The notes under the pieces were generated by a model. It was not told the origin of the DNA. It was given only the letters and a program-made list of their open reading frames with translations, and searched no databases. Made by a program: the position numbers and the translations under genes. Below are positions 7,974 through 16,029 of a stretch of DNA of 49,594 nt, in pieces; within the stretch, counting starts at the first letter, position 1; each line of letters starts with the position of its first letter. Origin of the DNA: an uncultured Blautia sp. (GTDB taxonomy: Bacteria > Bacillota > Clostridia > Lachnospirales > Lachnospiraceae); NCBI GenBank assembly GCA_938028845.1, contig CALIZJ010000127.1, positions 1-49,594 of the forward strand, in the 5' to 3' direction.

Positions 7974-9302
7974 ATGAGAAAAAAAGTAGCCCTTCATAAT
8001 CTGGGGTGCAAGGTGAACGCTTATGAGGCGGATGCCATGCTGGAGCTTCTGAAAGAAGCAGGATATGAGATCGTTCCCTTTGAACCGGGAGCGGATATTT
8101 ATCTGATCAATACCTGTACGGTCACAAACATAGCAGACAGAAAGTCGCGTCAGATGCTTCATAAGGCGAAAAAGATGAATCCGGACGCTATTGTAGTAGC
8201 TACCGGATGCTATGCCCAGACCGATACAAATAAACTTAACGAAGACGGGGCCGTGGATCTGATTCTGGGAAATAACCAGAAGAAAAACATTGTGGAGGCC
8301 CTTGAAGAGTACGAAAAAGAACATGTAAAAAAAGCGCATGTTATTAAGATCAATCAGACAAAGGAATATGAGGATTTGAAAATTCACTCTACTGCAGAGC
8401 ATGTAAGAGCTTATATTAAAGTACAGGACGGATGCAACCAGTTCTGCACATACTGTATCATACCCTATGCCAGAGGAAGAGTGAGAAGCCGCAGGCTGGA
8501 ACACATTCTTAAAGAGGTGAGGGAGCTTGCAGAGAAAGGATATAAAGAGGTGGTCCTGACCGGTATCCATCTAAGTTCCTATGGGGTGGATCTTGCCGGG
8601 GAGGAGAAAGCGGATCTTCTGGATCTGATCCGGGAAGTTCATAAGGTAGAGGGAATTAAGAGGATCCGTCTGGGCTCTTTGGAACCGGGAATCATAACGG
8701 AAGAGTTTGCAGAAGGAATCTCCTCCCTTGAGAAAGTGTGCCCCCATTTCCATCTGTCCCTGCAAAGCGGCTGTGACAATACCCTTGAGCGGATGAACCG
8801 CCGTTACCGCAGCAGCGAATATGCACAGAAATGTGCGCTTTTGCGGAAATATTATGAAAATCCGGCGCTGACCACAGATGTGATTGTAGGATTTCCCATG
8901 GAGACGGAAGAGGATTTTGAAGAGTCTTATGACTTTGTAGAAGGAATCCATTTTTATGAGACACACATTTTTAAATATTCCAGAAGACAGGGCACCAAGG
9001 CGGCTTCCATGGAGGGACAGATCCCGGAGGCTGTCAAGGGAAAGCGCAGTGAAAAGATGCTCCTGCTGAATGAAAAACGCTCCCGCGCATACGAGGAAGC
9101 CATAATTGGAAAAAAACTGGATATACTTTTAGAAGAGGAAATTGTCATAGATGGAAAGGTTTATCTTGTAGGGCACAGCCGGGAATATGTTAAAACAGCA
9201 GTAGAGGCTCAGACTGGCTGTCAGGTAAATGATCTTATAACTGTCACAGCGGACGGATTTTTGGAAAATCATCTTCTGCATGGGACCCTGGAGGCCCGTT
9301 GA
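7974..9302 (+). CDS. mtaB: tRNA t6A37 methylthiotransferase MtaB
   Basis: Radical SAM enzyme that adds a methylthio group to N6-threonylcarbamoyladenosine at tRNA position 37. The 442-residue protein has the N-terminal UPF0004 domain with three cysteines for the auxiliary cluster (NLGCKVN, INTCTVT, ATGCYAQ), a radical SAM domain with the CxxxCxxC cluster in DGCNQFCTYCIIPYARG (about residue 155) and a C-terminal TRAM domain. The sequence resembles MtaB more than MiaB or RimO, notably HNLGCKVNAYEAD at the N-terminus. In Bacillus the orthologue yqeV follows the rsmE orthologue; here it is nearby but separated by the sulfur genes. Confidence 0.94.
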   Translation: MRKKVALHNLGCKVNAYEADAMLELLKEAGYEIVPFEPGADIYLINTCTVTNIADRKSRQMLHKAKKMNPDAIVVATGCYAQTDTNKLNEDGAVDLILGNNQKKNIVEALEEYEKEHVKKAHVIKINQTKEYEDLKIHSTAEHVRAYIKVQDGCNQFCTYCIIPYARGRVRSRRLEHILKEVRELAEKGYKEVVLTGIHLSSYGVDLAGEEKADLLDLIREVHKVEGIKRIRLGSLEPGIITEEFAEGISSLEKVCPHFHLSLQSGCDNTLERMNRRYRSSEYAQKCALLRKYYENPALTTDVIVGFPMETEEDFEESYDFVEGIHFYETHIFKYSRRQGTKAASMEGQIPEAVKGKRSEKMLLLNEKRSRAYEEAIIGKKLDILLEEEIVIDGKVYLVGHSREYVKTAVEAQTGCQVNDLITVTADGFLENHLLHGTLEAR

Positions 9303-9328
9303 CATTTGGGCAGCCGAAAAAGTTTTCA

Positions 9329-9357
9329 TTGTATTTTATATAGAAGTATATTAAAAT
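9329..9357 (+). promoter_or_regulatory. Possible promoter for the ireB-ruvX-DUF1292 cluster
   Basis: TTGTAT (9329-9334), a 17-base spacer, TAAAAT (9352-9357), 34 bases before the ireB ATG in an A/T-rich intergenic stretch. Confidence 0.5.
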
Positions 9358-9390
9358 AGAGTAGAAATAAAAGTAAGGACGTGAGAGAAA

Positions 9391-9663
9391 ATGGCAGAGA
9401 ATAATCTGGGAAATACACAATATTTTAGGACAAAGCCGGAACAGGAACTTGACGTAAAGGAAGTTCTGGACCTGGTCTATAATGCTATGGATGAAAAAGG
9501 CTATAATCCGGTAAATCAGATCGTAGGATACATTATGTCAGGAGATCCTACCTACATCACCAGCCATAAAGGCGCCAGAAGTATGATCATGAAGGTAGAG
9601 CGTGATGAACTGGTGGAAGAGCTTTTAAACGAGTATATTAAGAATAAATCCTGGGAACGCTGA
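9391..9663 (+). CDS. ireB: IreB family regulatory phosphoprotein (UPF0297)
   Basis: A 90-residue protein matching the IreB/YrzL family throughout, including NTQYFRTKPEQELDVKE, GYNPVNQIVGYIMSGDPTYI and TSHKGARSMI. In Enterococcus, IreB is phosphorylated by the PASTA kinase IreK and modulates cephalosporin resistance; whether that applies here is inference. The two threonines near the N-terminus phosphorylated in Enterococcus are not both obvious here. It sits directly before ruvX (2-base gap), the conserved yrzL-yrrK order. Confidence 0.92.
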   Translation: MAENNLGNTQYFRTKPEQELDVKEVLDLVYNAMDEKGYNPVNQIVGYIMSGDPTYITSHKGARSMIMKVERDELVEELLNEYIKNKSWER

Positions 9664-9665
9664 AT

Positions 9666-10091
9666 ATGCGTATTTTAGGATTAGATTACGGATCGAAAAC
9701 TGTGGGCGTGGCGGTAAGTGACCCCTTAGGGCTGACCGCGCAGGGACTTGAGACGATCTGGCGTAAGCAGGAGAATAAACTTCGCCAGACGCTGGCACGC
9801 ATAGAAGCACTTGTTTCGGAATATCAGGCGGAGCGTATCGTAGTGGGATATCCGAAGAACATGAATAATACAATAGGCGAACGGGCGCAAAAAGCACTGG
9901 AATTTAAAGAAATGCTTGAAAAGCGGACGGGTCTGCCTGTTGTGATGTGGGACGAAAGGCTGACCACCGTGGAAGCTGAACGTACCTTAATGGAAGCCGG
10001 GGTGCGCCGGGAGAACCGTAAACAATACCTGGACGAACTGGCAGCGGTTTTTATTTTGCAGGGATATCTGGATTCCCTGTCAGCGAGATAA
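9666..10091 (+). CDS. ruvX: Holliday junction resolvase-like protein RuvX/YqgF
   Basis: A 141-residue RNase H-fold nuclease of the YqgF family, involved in 16S rRNA 5'-end processing and proposed as a Holliday junction resolvase. Seen motifs: N-terminal MRILGLDYGSKTVGVAVSDP with the catalytic Asp, RIVVGYPKNMN, and the DERLTTVEAERTL segment. Length is standard. The start has little ribosome-site sequence and lies 2 bases after the ireB stop, so translation is probably coupled. Confidence 0.94.
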   Translation: MRILGLDYGSKTVGVAVSDPLGLTAQGLETIWRKQENKLRQTLARIEALVSEYQAERIVVGYPKNMNNTIGERAQKALEFKEMLEKRTGLPVVMWDERLTTVEAERTLMEAGVRRENRKQYLDELAAVFILQGYLDSLSAR

Positions 10092-10102
10092 GGAAGAACA
10101 CC

Positions 10103-10360
10103 ATGGAAAAAATCAAATTTCAGTCAGAAGACGGAACGGTTACAGAGTTTTTTGTAGAAGAACAGACAAGGATCCAGGGAACCTCTTATTTACTGGTGTC
10201 TGATTCTGAAGATGAGGAAGCGAACGCTTATATTTTAAAGGACGTGTCGGAAGATACCAGCCTGGAAGCATGTTACGAGATGGTAGAAGATGAGGAAGAG
10301 CTTCAGGCTGTTTTTAAGGTCTTCGAGCAGATGATGGAAGATGTAAATTTAGAAATGTAA
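10103..10360 (+). CDS. DUF1292 domain protein (YrzB family)
   Basis: A small acidic cytoplasmic protein of 85 residues matching the DUF1292/YrzB family: IKFQSEDGTVTEFFVEEQ, YLLVSDSEDEEANAYI and a C-terminal acidic helix ending FEQMMEDVNLEM. Function is unknown. The ireB-ruvX-DUF1292 order is widely conserved in Firmicutes. The ATG follows AAGGAAG. Confidence 0.9.
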   Translation: MEKIKFQSEDGTVTEFFVEEQTRIQGTSYLLVSDSEDEEANAYILKDVSEDTSLEACYEMVEDEEELQAVFKVFEQMMEDVNLEM

Positions 10361-10444
10361 GACGAGAACGGCGGGATTTTTTCTATTTATCCGGTGAGTG
10401 ATCAGAATTCTATTTGTATGAAGAGCGTAAATAATAAAGGTGTT

Positions 10445-10472
10445 TTGATGTATTATAAGGATTTTGTAATAC
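10445..10472 (+). promoter_or_regulatory. Possible promoter in the rnj leader
   Basis: TTGATG (10445-10450), a 16-base spacer, TAATAC (10467-10472), giving a leader of roughly 75 bases before the TTG start of rnj. The same segment contains the inverted repeat GTATTA...TAATAC. The rest of the 193-base gap shows no gene. Confidence 0.35.
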
Positions 10473-10553
10473 AGGTGTGTTTCGTATGCATAAAAATTGA
10501 AGGATGAATAGGAAAATTGCGCACAAATACGGAAAATTTGGAGGTGCAATTTA

Positions 10554-12401
10554 TTGAAAAACGAAAACAATGAAAATTATTATAGAAAAGGAAATAATGA
10601 AGGCGGCACGAGAAAACAGGTAACAAGGCAGAAAAATAATAGATACAGACAACAAAGACAAAACAATAACGGAAAAAGAAACGAAAAAAACAACAGCAAA
10701 CAGCCATTGCTTCCCACTGTGAAGCCTGTGGGCAGGCGGGGACGCAAGGTCGCATCTAAACTTAAAGTCATTCCTTTAGGGGGTCTGGAACAGATAGGAT
10801 TGAATATTACAGCTTTTGAGTACGGAGATAGTATAGTTGTAGTAGACTGTGGTTTATCTTTTCCAGAGGATGACATGCTGGGGATCGATCTGGTAATACC
10901 GGATGTCACCTACTTAAAAGAAAATATCTCTAAGGTAAAAGGTTTTGTGATCACGCATGGACATGAGGACCATATCGGTGCGCTGCCCTATGTTCTTAAG
11001 GAGGTCAACGTTCCGATTTATTCCACAAAACTGACTTTGGGACTGATCGCAAATAAGCTGAAAGAGCATAATCTGGTACGCAGCACGAAACTTAAGGAAG
11101 TAAGACATGGCCAGGTGATCAATCTGGGAGAATTTTCCATTGAATTTATTAAGACAAATCACAGTATCCAGGATGCATCAGCTCTGGCTATCTATTCCCC
11201 GGCAGGAATCGTGGTTCATACAGGGGACTTTAAGGTAGACTACACACCAGTGTTTGGAGACGCGATCGACCTGCAGCGTTTTGCTGAGATTGGAAAAAAA
11301 GGCGTGCTTGCCCTGATGTGCGACAGTACCAATGCGGAGCGGCCGGGCTTTACCATGTCCGAGCGCACTGTGGGAAAAGTGTTCGATAATCTGTTTAATG
11401 AATACAGAAATAACCGGATTATTATTGCCACCTTTGCATCTAATGTGGACAGGGTGCAGCAGATCATTAATACAGCCTACCGTTTCGGCAGGAAAGTAGC
11501 CGTAGAAGGCAGAAGCATGGTAAATGTCATCAGCACTGCATCTGAACTGGGATATCTTCGGATTCCAGAAAATACCCTGGTGGAAATCGACCAGGTAAAG
11601 AATTATCCGGATGAAAAGATGGTGCTGATCACTACAGGAAGCCAGGGAGAATCCATGGCAGCTCTGTCAAGGATGGCAGCGAATATCCATAAAAAGATTA
11701 CTATAAAACCAAATGACACGATAATCTTCAGCTCCAATCCTATTCCGGGAAATGAAAAAGCGGTTTCCAAGGTGATCAATGAACTTTCCATGAAAGGGGC
11801 AAAGGTTATTTTCCAGGATGTGCATGTGTCGGGACATGCCTGCCAGGAAGAGATCAAGCTGATCTATTCCTTGGTACGTCCGAAATATTCTGTGCCTGTA
11901 CACGGAGAGTACCGCCACCTGACAGCCCAGAAGCACATCGCAGAAGATCTGGGAATCCCGAAGGAAAATATCTTTATCCTGTCATCTGGAAACGTTCTGG
12001 AGATGGATCAGCAGAGCGCGGAGATTACCGGTTCCGTTCACACTGGAGCGATCCTGGTAGACGGCCTTGGCGTAGGAGACGTAGGCAATATTGTTCTGCG
12101 TGACCGCCAGCACTTGGCAGAGGACGGCATTATGATCGTGGTTATGACTTTGGAACACCACAGCAATGTAGTTCTGGCAGGACCGGATATTGTGTCGAGA
12201 GGTTTTGTCTATGTAAGAGAGTCGGAAGATCTGATGGACCATGCGAGAGAGGTTGTGGAGGAAGCACTGGATTCCTGTCTGGACCGCAACATCACAGACT
12301 GGGGCAAAATAAAAAATGTAGTGAAGGATGCCTTAAGTGACTACGTATGGAAACGGACGAAGAGGAGCCCAATGATCCTGCCGATCATTATGGAGGCATA
12401 G
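10554..12401 (+). CDS. rnj: Ribonuclease J with a basic Asn/Arg/Gln-rich N-terminal extension
   Basis: Metallo-beta-lactamase/beta-CASP ribonuclease (5'-3' exo- and endonuclease) central to RNA decay and processing. Catalytic metal motif HGHEDHIG is at about residue 135, with the later DSTNAERPG, TGSQGES and HVSGHA motifs of the beta-CASP domain, then a C-terminal domain. The enzyme normally has about 555 residues; this one has 615 because of a roughly 65-residue low-complexity N-terminus (14 Asn and 14 Lys/Arg among the first 50). The TTG start at 10554 is chosen because GGAGGT lies 8 bases upstream. ylbF starts 1 base after the stop. Confidence 0.95.
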   Translation: MKNENNENYYRKGNNEGGTRKQVTRQKNNRYRQQRQNNNGKRNEKNNSKQPLLPTVKPVGRRGRKVASKLKVIPLGGLEQIGLNITAFEYGDSIVVVDCGLSFPEDDMLGIDLVIPDVTYLKENISKVKGFVITHGHEDHIGALPYVLKEVNVPIYSTKLTLGLIANKLKEHNLVRSTKLKEVRHGQVINLGEFSIEFIKTNHSIQDASALAIYSPAGIVVHTGDFKVDYTPVFGDAIDLQRFAEIGKKGVLALMCDSTNAERPGFTMSERTVGKVFDNLFNEYRNNRIIIATFASNVDRVQQIINTAYRFGRKVAVEGRSMVNVISTASELGYLRIPENTLVEIDQVKNYPDEKMVLITTGSQGESMAALSRMAANIHKKITIKPNDTIIFSSNPIPGNEKAVSKVINELSMKGAKVIFQDVHVSGHACQEEIKLIYSLVRPKYSVPVHGEYRHLTAQKHIAEDLGIPKENIFILSSGNVLEMDQQSAEITGSVHTGAILVDGLGVGDVGNIVLRDRQHLAEDGIMIVVMTLEHHSNVVLAGPDIVSRGFVYVRESEDLMDHAREVVEEALDSCLDRNITDWGKIKNVVKDALSDYVWKRTKRSPMILPIIMEA

Positions 12402-12402
12402 G

Positions 12403-12741
12403 ATGAATCTTATTAACAAAAATATACAGCTTCTTATATCGGTGATCAAGAAAAGCGACACCTATAAGGAGTATAAAAAACAGGAAGAAATTATTGGAAG
12501 CAACCCGGAGCTCAGGGAGAGAGTGGATCAGTTCCGCGCCAATAATTTCAAGCTTCAGAACGAGGCGGGAAAAGAAAATCTGTTTCATGTGGCAGAGCTT
12601 CTGGCAAGGGAGTCCGCCGAGCTTCGGCGGGTTCCTGAGGTGAACGCCTACCTGGATGCAGAACTTGCTTTGTGCAGGATGATGCAAAACATATGCAGAC
12701 AGTTGACGGAAGGGATAGACATACATACTCCTGAGCTGTAG
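12403..12741 (+). CDS. YlbF/YmcA family protein
   Basis: A 112-residue, mostly helical cytoplasmic protein of the YlbF (Com_YlbF) family: IQLLISVIKKSDTYKEYKKQ at the N-terminus and LARESAELRRVPEVNAYLDAE in the C-terminal part are typical. In Bacillus, YlbF with YmcA and YaaT forms the Y-complex that directs RNase Y cleavage and influences competence, sporulation and biofilm. Here it follows the RNase J gene with one intervening base, and its ribosome site (GGAGG) lies inside the end of rnj. Confidence 0.85.
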   Translation: MNLINKNIQLLISVIKKSDTYKEYKKQEEIIGSNPELRERVDQFRANNFKLQNEAGKENLFHVAELLARESAELRRVPEVNAYLDAELALCRMMQNICRQLTEGIDIHTPEL

Positions 12742-12785
12742 GAGGTATGTAACGAATGTGTACAGAATGGAGGAAATCGTAACAT

Positions 12786-13187
12786 ATGGCAAGCACGAAG
12801 GACAGGGTGGGGAAAGCCGGGATGGTTTTTGCAAGCGGTGTTTTTAAGATCGCATTGTATGTATGTGTGGTTGTTTTGATCATCTGGATCGGAAGAACTA
12901 CCTATCAGTTTGGATACGACGTGTTTAATCAGCAGGCGATGAGTCCAGGAGAGGGACAGGAGGTCACTGTGGTGATCCAGGAGGGTGATTCCGTATATGA
13001 CATCGGAAAGATCCTGGAGAGAAAGGGTCTGGTAGAGGATGCTCTGGTATTTTATGTACAGGAGAAAATATCCAATTACAGAGGACAGTTAAAACCAGGG
13101 ACTTATCTTTTAAGTACTGCGTATACGCCTACCAGGATCATGGGGATCCTTGCAGGAGACGAGGAACAGGAGGGAACAGACTCGTGA
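12786..13187 (+). CDS. Short MltG/YceG-like membrane protein without the catalytic domain
   Basis: A 133-residue single-pass membrane protein: a transmembrane segment at about residues 15-38, then an extracytoplasmic domain (VTVVIQEGDSVYDIGKILERKG...QLKPGTYLLSTAYTPTRIMGIL) matching the N-terminal, LysM-like part of endolytic transglycosylase MltG. The catalytic YceG domain with its active-site Glu, present in full-length proteins of about 340 residues, is absent and the reading frame ends cleanly. Position between ruvX/DUF1292 and trmR matches Bacillus yrrL (mltG), so it is the positional orthologue, shortened. It may bind or regulate rather than cut glycan strands. Confidence 0.8.
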   Translation: MASTKDRVGKAGMVFASGVFKIALYVCVVVLIIWIGRTTYQFGYDVFNQQAMSPGEGQEVTVVIQEGDSVYDIGKILERKGLVEDALVFYVQEKISNYRGQLKPGTYLLSTAYTPTRIMGILAGDEEQEGTDS

Positions 13188-13828
13188 TCGTAGAAGAGAG
13201 GATGAGGACATACATCAATTCTCTGGACATGGGAAACACGCCCTTTCTGGAAAAACTTGAGCAGGATGCCCTTGCATCGGGTGTTCCTATCATACGGAAA
13301 GAGATGCAGAGTTTTATAAAAGTGCTTTTGGCGCTGCGTGCGCCAAAGCGTATTTTAGAGGTGGGGACAGCCGTTGGCTTCTCCACACTTCTTATGTGCG
13401 AATATAATCCCTGCCAGGCAGAGATTGTCACTATTGAAAATTACGAAAAAAGGATTCCCCTTGCCAGGGATAATTTTATCCGGGCAGGCAGGGAAAAACA
13501 GATCACCCTTTTAGAGGGGGACGCAGGGGAGATCTTAAAGGAGCTTACAGAGCCCTTTGATCTTATTTTTATGGATGCGGCAAAGGGGCAGTATATCCAC
13601 TGGCTTCCTGATGTAATGCGCCTTATGAGGAAAGGGGCAGTGCTTGTCTCAGACAACGTGCTCCAGGAAGGGGATATTATCCAGTCCCATTATCTGGTGG
13701 AACGCCGCAACCGGACCATTTATAAACGGATGCGGGAATATCTGTACGAATTGAAACATAACCCCAAGCTGCTGACCACCATCCTTCCCCTTGGAGACGG
13801 AGTGACAGTCAGTGTAAAACAGGAGTAA
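13184..13828 (+). CDS. trmR: O-methyltransferase, TrmR-like (tRNA 5-hydroxyuridine methyltransferase)
   Basis: A 214-residue class I SAM-dependent O-methyltransferase (COG4122 type). Seen motifs: ILEVGTAVGFSTLLM (motif I), VTIENYEKR, and FDLIFMDAAKGQY with the metal-binding acidic residue, followed by VLVSDNVLQEG. In Bacillus the positional orthologue yrrM (TrmR) methylates 5-hydroxyuridine at tRNA position 34 to 5-methoxyuridine. The downstream U32 gene is the hydroxylation partner family, which supports this role. The GTG start overlaps the upstream stop (GTGA). Confidence 0.88.
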   Translation: MIVEERMRTYINSLDMGNTPFLEKLEQDALASGVPIIRKEMQSFIKVLLALRAPKRILEVGTAVGFSTLLMCEYNPCQAEIVTIENYEKRIPLARDNFIRAGREKQITLLEGDAGEILKELTEPFDLIFMDAAKGQYIHWLPDVMRLMRKGAVLVSDNVLQEGDIIQSHYLVERRNRTIYKRMREYLYELKHNPKLLTTILPLGDGVTVSVKQE

Positions 13829-13893
13829 GGATATGGAAGAAAATTCCCATATCTGACTGTATGTCATAGTAAATGCGCCAAATGGAGGAAAAA

Positions 13894-15126
13894 ATGAAAA
13901 AACCAGAATTATTAGTTCCGGCGAGCAGCCTGGAAGTCTTGAAAATTGCCGTGGTTTTTGGGGCGGATGCCGTCTACATCGGCGGAGAAGCCTTTGGCCT
14001 GCGCGCCAAGGCGAAGAATTTTTCCATGGAAGAGATGAAAGAAGGGGTGGAATTCGCCCATGCCCATGGAGTAAAAGTATATGTAACGGTAAATATCCTG
14101 GCCCATAACGGGGATCTGCCGGGAGTAAGGGAGTATCTTCAGGAGTTAAAGGAGATAAAACCAGACGGACTGATCATTGCTGATCCGGGAATTTTCCTGT
14201 ATGCAAAGGAAATCTGTCCGGAAATCGAGCGGCACATCAGTACACAGGCAAATAACACCAACTACGAAACCTTCCTTTTTTGGTATCGTCTAGGAGCAAA
14301 GCGGGTGGTGACTGCCAGAGAACTTTCCCTTGAGGAGATCCGGGAGATACGCAGGCATATCCCTGAGGATATGGAAATAGAAACCTTTGTTCACGGAGCA
14401 ATGTGCATTTCCTATTCCGGACGGTGCCTTTTAAGCAGTTTTCTTGCCGGACGGGATGCAAACCGGGGTGCCTGCACCCATCCGTGCCGCTGGAAATATT
14501 CCATTGTGGAGGAGCAGAGACCGGGAGAATATATGCCTGTCTTCGAAAATGAAAGAGGAACCTATATTTTTAATTCCAAAGATTTGTGTATGATCTCTCA
14601 TATGGATGACATTATGGAAAGCGGCATCGACAGCATTAAAATAGAAGGAAGGATGAAAACGGCTCTTTACGTGGCCACTGTGGCGCGTACCTACAGGAAG
14701 GCGATTGATGATTACGCGGAAAGTCCGGAAAAATATAAGGAAAATATGGACTGGTATGAGGAACAGATTTCCAACTGTACTTACCGGCAGTTTACCACAG
14801 GATTCTTCTACGGAAAGCCGGATGAGAATACACAGATTTACGACACGAATACTTATGTAAAAGAATACACCTATTTAGGCTATGGGGAAGAAATTGATGA
14901 GAGAGGTTTTGTCCGGATCACCCAGAGGAATAAGTTTACAGTTGGGGAAGAAATCGAAGTGATGAAGCCTGACGGAAGAAATCTTACAGCTCATGTGCGG
15001 GGAATTTATGATGAGGAAGGAAACTCTGTGGAGAGCGCACCTCATCCACAGCAGATACTTTTTGTAGATCTGGATGCGGAGACAGAAGTTTTTGACATTC
15101 TGCGTAGAGCAGAGCAAAATTCCTGA
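13894..15126 (+). CDS. trhP: U32 peptidase-family protein, TrhP-like tRNA hydroxylation enzyme
   Basis: A 410-residue member of the U32 'peptidase' family. N-terminal KPELLVPASSLEVLKIAV and GADAVYIGGEAFGLRAKA, then the family signature ETFVHGAMCISYSGRC and CTHPCRWKY; the four cysteines are the expected iron-sulfur ligands. Bacillus YrrN/YrrO (TrhP1/TrhP2) and E. coli TrhP hydroxylate U34 of tRNA, supplying the substrate of TrmR encoded just upstream. The ATG at 13894 is preferred over an upstream ATG because GGAGG lies 5 bases before it. Peptidase activity is unlikely. Only one U32 gene is present here. Confidence 0.87.
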   Translation: MKKPELLVPASSLEVLKIAVVFGADAVYIGGEAFGLRAKAKNFSMEEMKEGVEFAHAHGVKVYVTVNILAHNGDLPGVREYLQELKEIKPDGLIIADPGIFLYAKEICPEIERHISTQANNTNYETFLFWYRLGAKRVVTARELSLEEIREIRRHIPEDMEIETFVHGAMCISYSGRCLLSSFLAGRDANRGACTHPCRWKYSIVEEQRPGEYMPVFENERGTYIFNSKDLCMISHMDDIMESGIDSIKIEGRMKTALYVATVARTYRKAIDDYAESPEKYKENMDWYEEQISNCTYRQFTTGFFYGKPDENTQIYDTNTYVKEYTYLGYGEEIDERGFVRITQRNKFTVGEEIEVMKPDGRNLTAHVRGIYDEEGNSVESAPHPQQILFVDLDAETEVFDILRRAEQNS

Positions 15127-15167
15127 GAAAGTGGCGTATCCAGGAAAAAGAACAGATTCCCATGCTG

Positions 15168-15198
15168 CACCCCATCGGATTTGATGGGGTGAGTTTTT
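15168..15198 (+). terminator. Rho-independent terminator after the rnj-trhP cluster
   Basis: Perfect 9-bp stem (15168-15176 with 15183-15191), 6-base loop, then AGTTTTT. It lies between the convergent trhP and sigK genes, 5 bases before the sigK stop. Confidence 0.88.
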
Positions 15199-15202
15199 AT
15201 AT

Positions 15203-15829
15203 TTAAGGCGTTTGGAAAAGAAGCTTCAGCTTTTGGAGGGCATTTTTCTCGATCCTGGAAACATAGGAGCGGCTGATGGAAAGTTCCTGTGCAATCTCCC
15301 TCTGAGTAAGCTCCTCCTGGCCAAACAGTCCGTACCGCCGGCAGATGACCTGGTATTCCTTTGGAGATAAAGTTTCCTTAAGACCGCAAAGGAGCCGCAG
15401 GACGTCCTGGCGGGTAGAGTAATCTTCTATTATATCCACGGAGGGGGCTTCCATAATATCCAGCAGATTGATCTCGTTCCCTTCCTTGTCTGTCCCGATG
15501 GGCTCGTACAGAGACACTTCTTTGGAGCGTTTCTTCTTGGTGCGGAGCATCATGAGAAGTTCGTTGTCAATGCACCTGGCTGCATAGGTGGACAGACGTG
15601 TGGATTTTTTTGCATCAAAGGTGGAAATTGCTTTGATCAGTCCGATCGTCCCGATGGAGATCAGATCGTCCATATCCTCGTCCAGCCCCTGGTATTTTTT
15701 GACCACATGGGCTACAAGGCGGAGATTCCGCTCGATCAGGACATTTTTTGCTTCCAGATCGCCCTCCTGGTAACGCTGAAGATAATGCTTTTCCTCGGCT
15801 GCTGTCAAAGGTTTTAGGAAGGTCTTCAA
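15203..15829 (-). CDS. sigK: Sporulation sigma factor sigma-K, without pro-sequence
   Basis: RNA polymerase sigma factor for late mother-cell sporulation genes. Region 2 is clear (LIERNLRLVAHVVKKY, DDLISIGTIGLIKAI, STYAARCIDNELLM), followed by VSLYEPIGTDKEGNEI and region 4 with TQREIAQELSISRSYVSRIE; the latter resembles sigma-K more than sigma-E. The TTG start at 15829 has GAGGTG 5 bases upstream, and an in-frame TGA four codons upstream rules out a longer N-terminus. The inhibitory pro-sequence of Bacillus pro-sigma-K (about 20 residues) is therefore missing, and the gene is not split by a skin element. Confidence 0.88.
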   Translation of the reverse strand: MKTFLKPLTAAEEKHYLQRYQEGDLEAKNVLIERNLRLVAHVVKKYQGLDEDMDDLISIGTIGLIKAISTFDAKKSTRLSTYAARCIDNELLMMLRTKKKRSKEVSLYEPIGTDKEGNEINLLDIMEAPSVDIIEDYSTRQDVLRLLCGLKETLSPKEYQVICRRYGLFGQEELTQREIAQELSISRSYVSRIEKNALQKLKLLFQTP

Positions 15830-16029
15830 ATCTTCACCTCAAAGAGGGATTTCCTTATAGTTTATGTAAAGGACGGGCTGTTCGTGCTTTTCCAACAAAA
15901 TTATGTATCATACTGCCGGAAGTGCCTGGTTTCGGGGTGTGATTTATCTTTGCTGTAACCGAATATCCGCTTGGCTTTTTATGAAACAAGCTTAAAAGGA
16001 TTCTACTTAAATATTGACCGGAGGACATT

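Noticed and set aside
13829..13857. Inverted repeat GATATGG/CCATATC between trmR and trhP
   Set aside because: Only seven base pairs and no T-run; neither a terminator nor an obvious operator.
15841..15980. Possible sigma-E promoter for sigK
   Set aside because: CATAAACT and GATACATAAT resemble a sigma-E -10 box, but no matching -35 sequence occurs at the correct distance.
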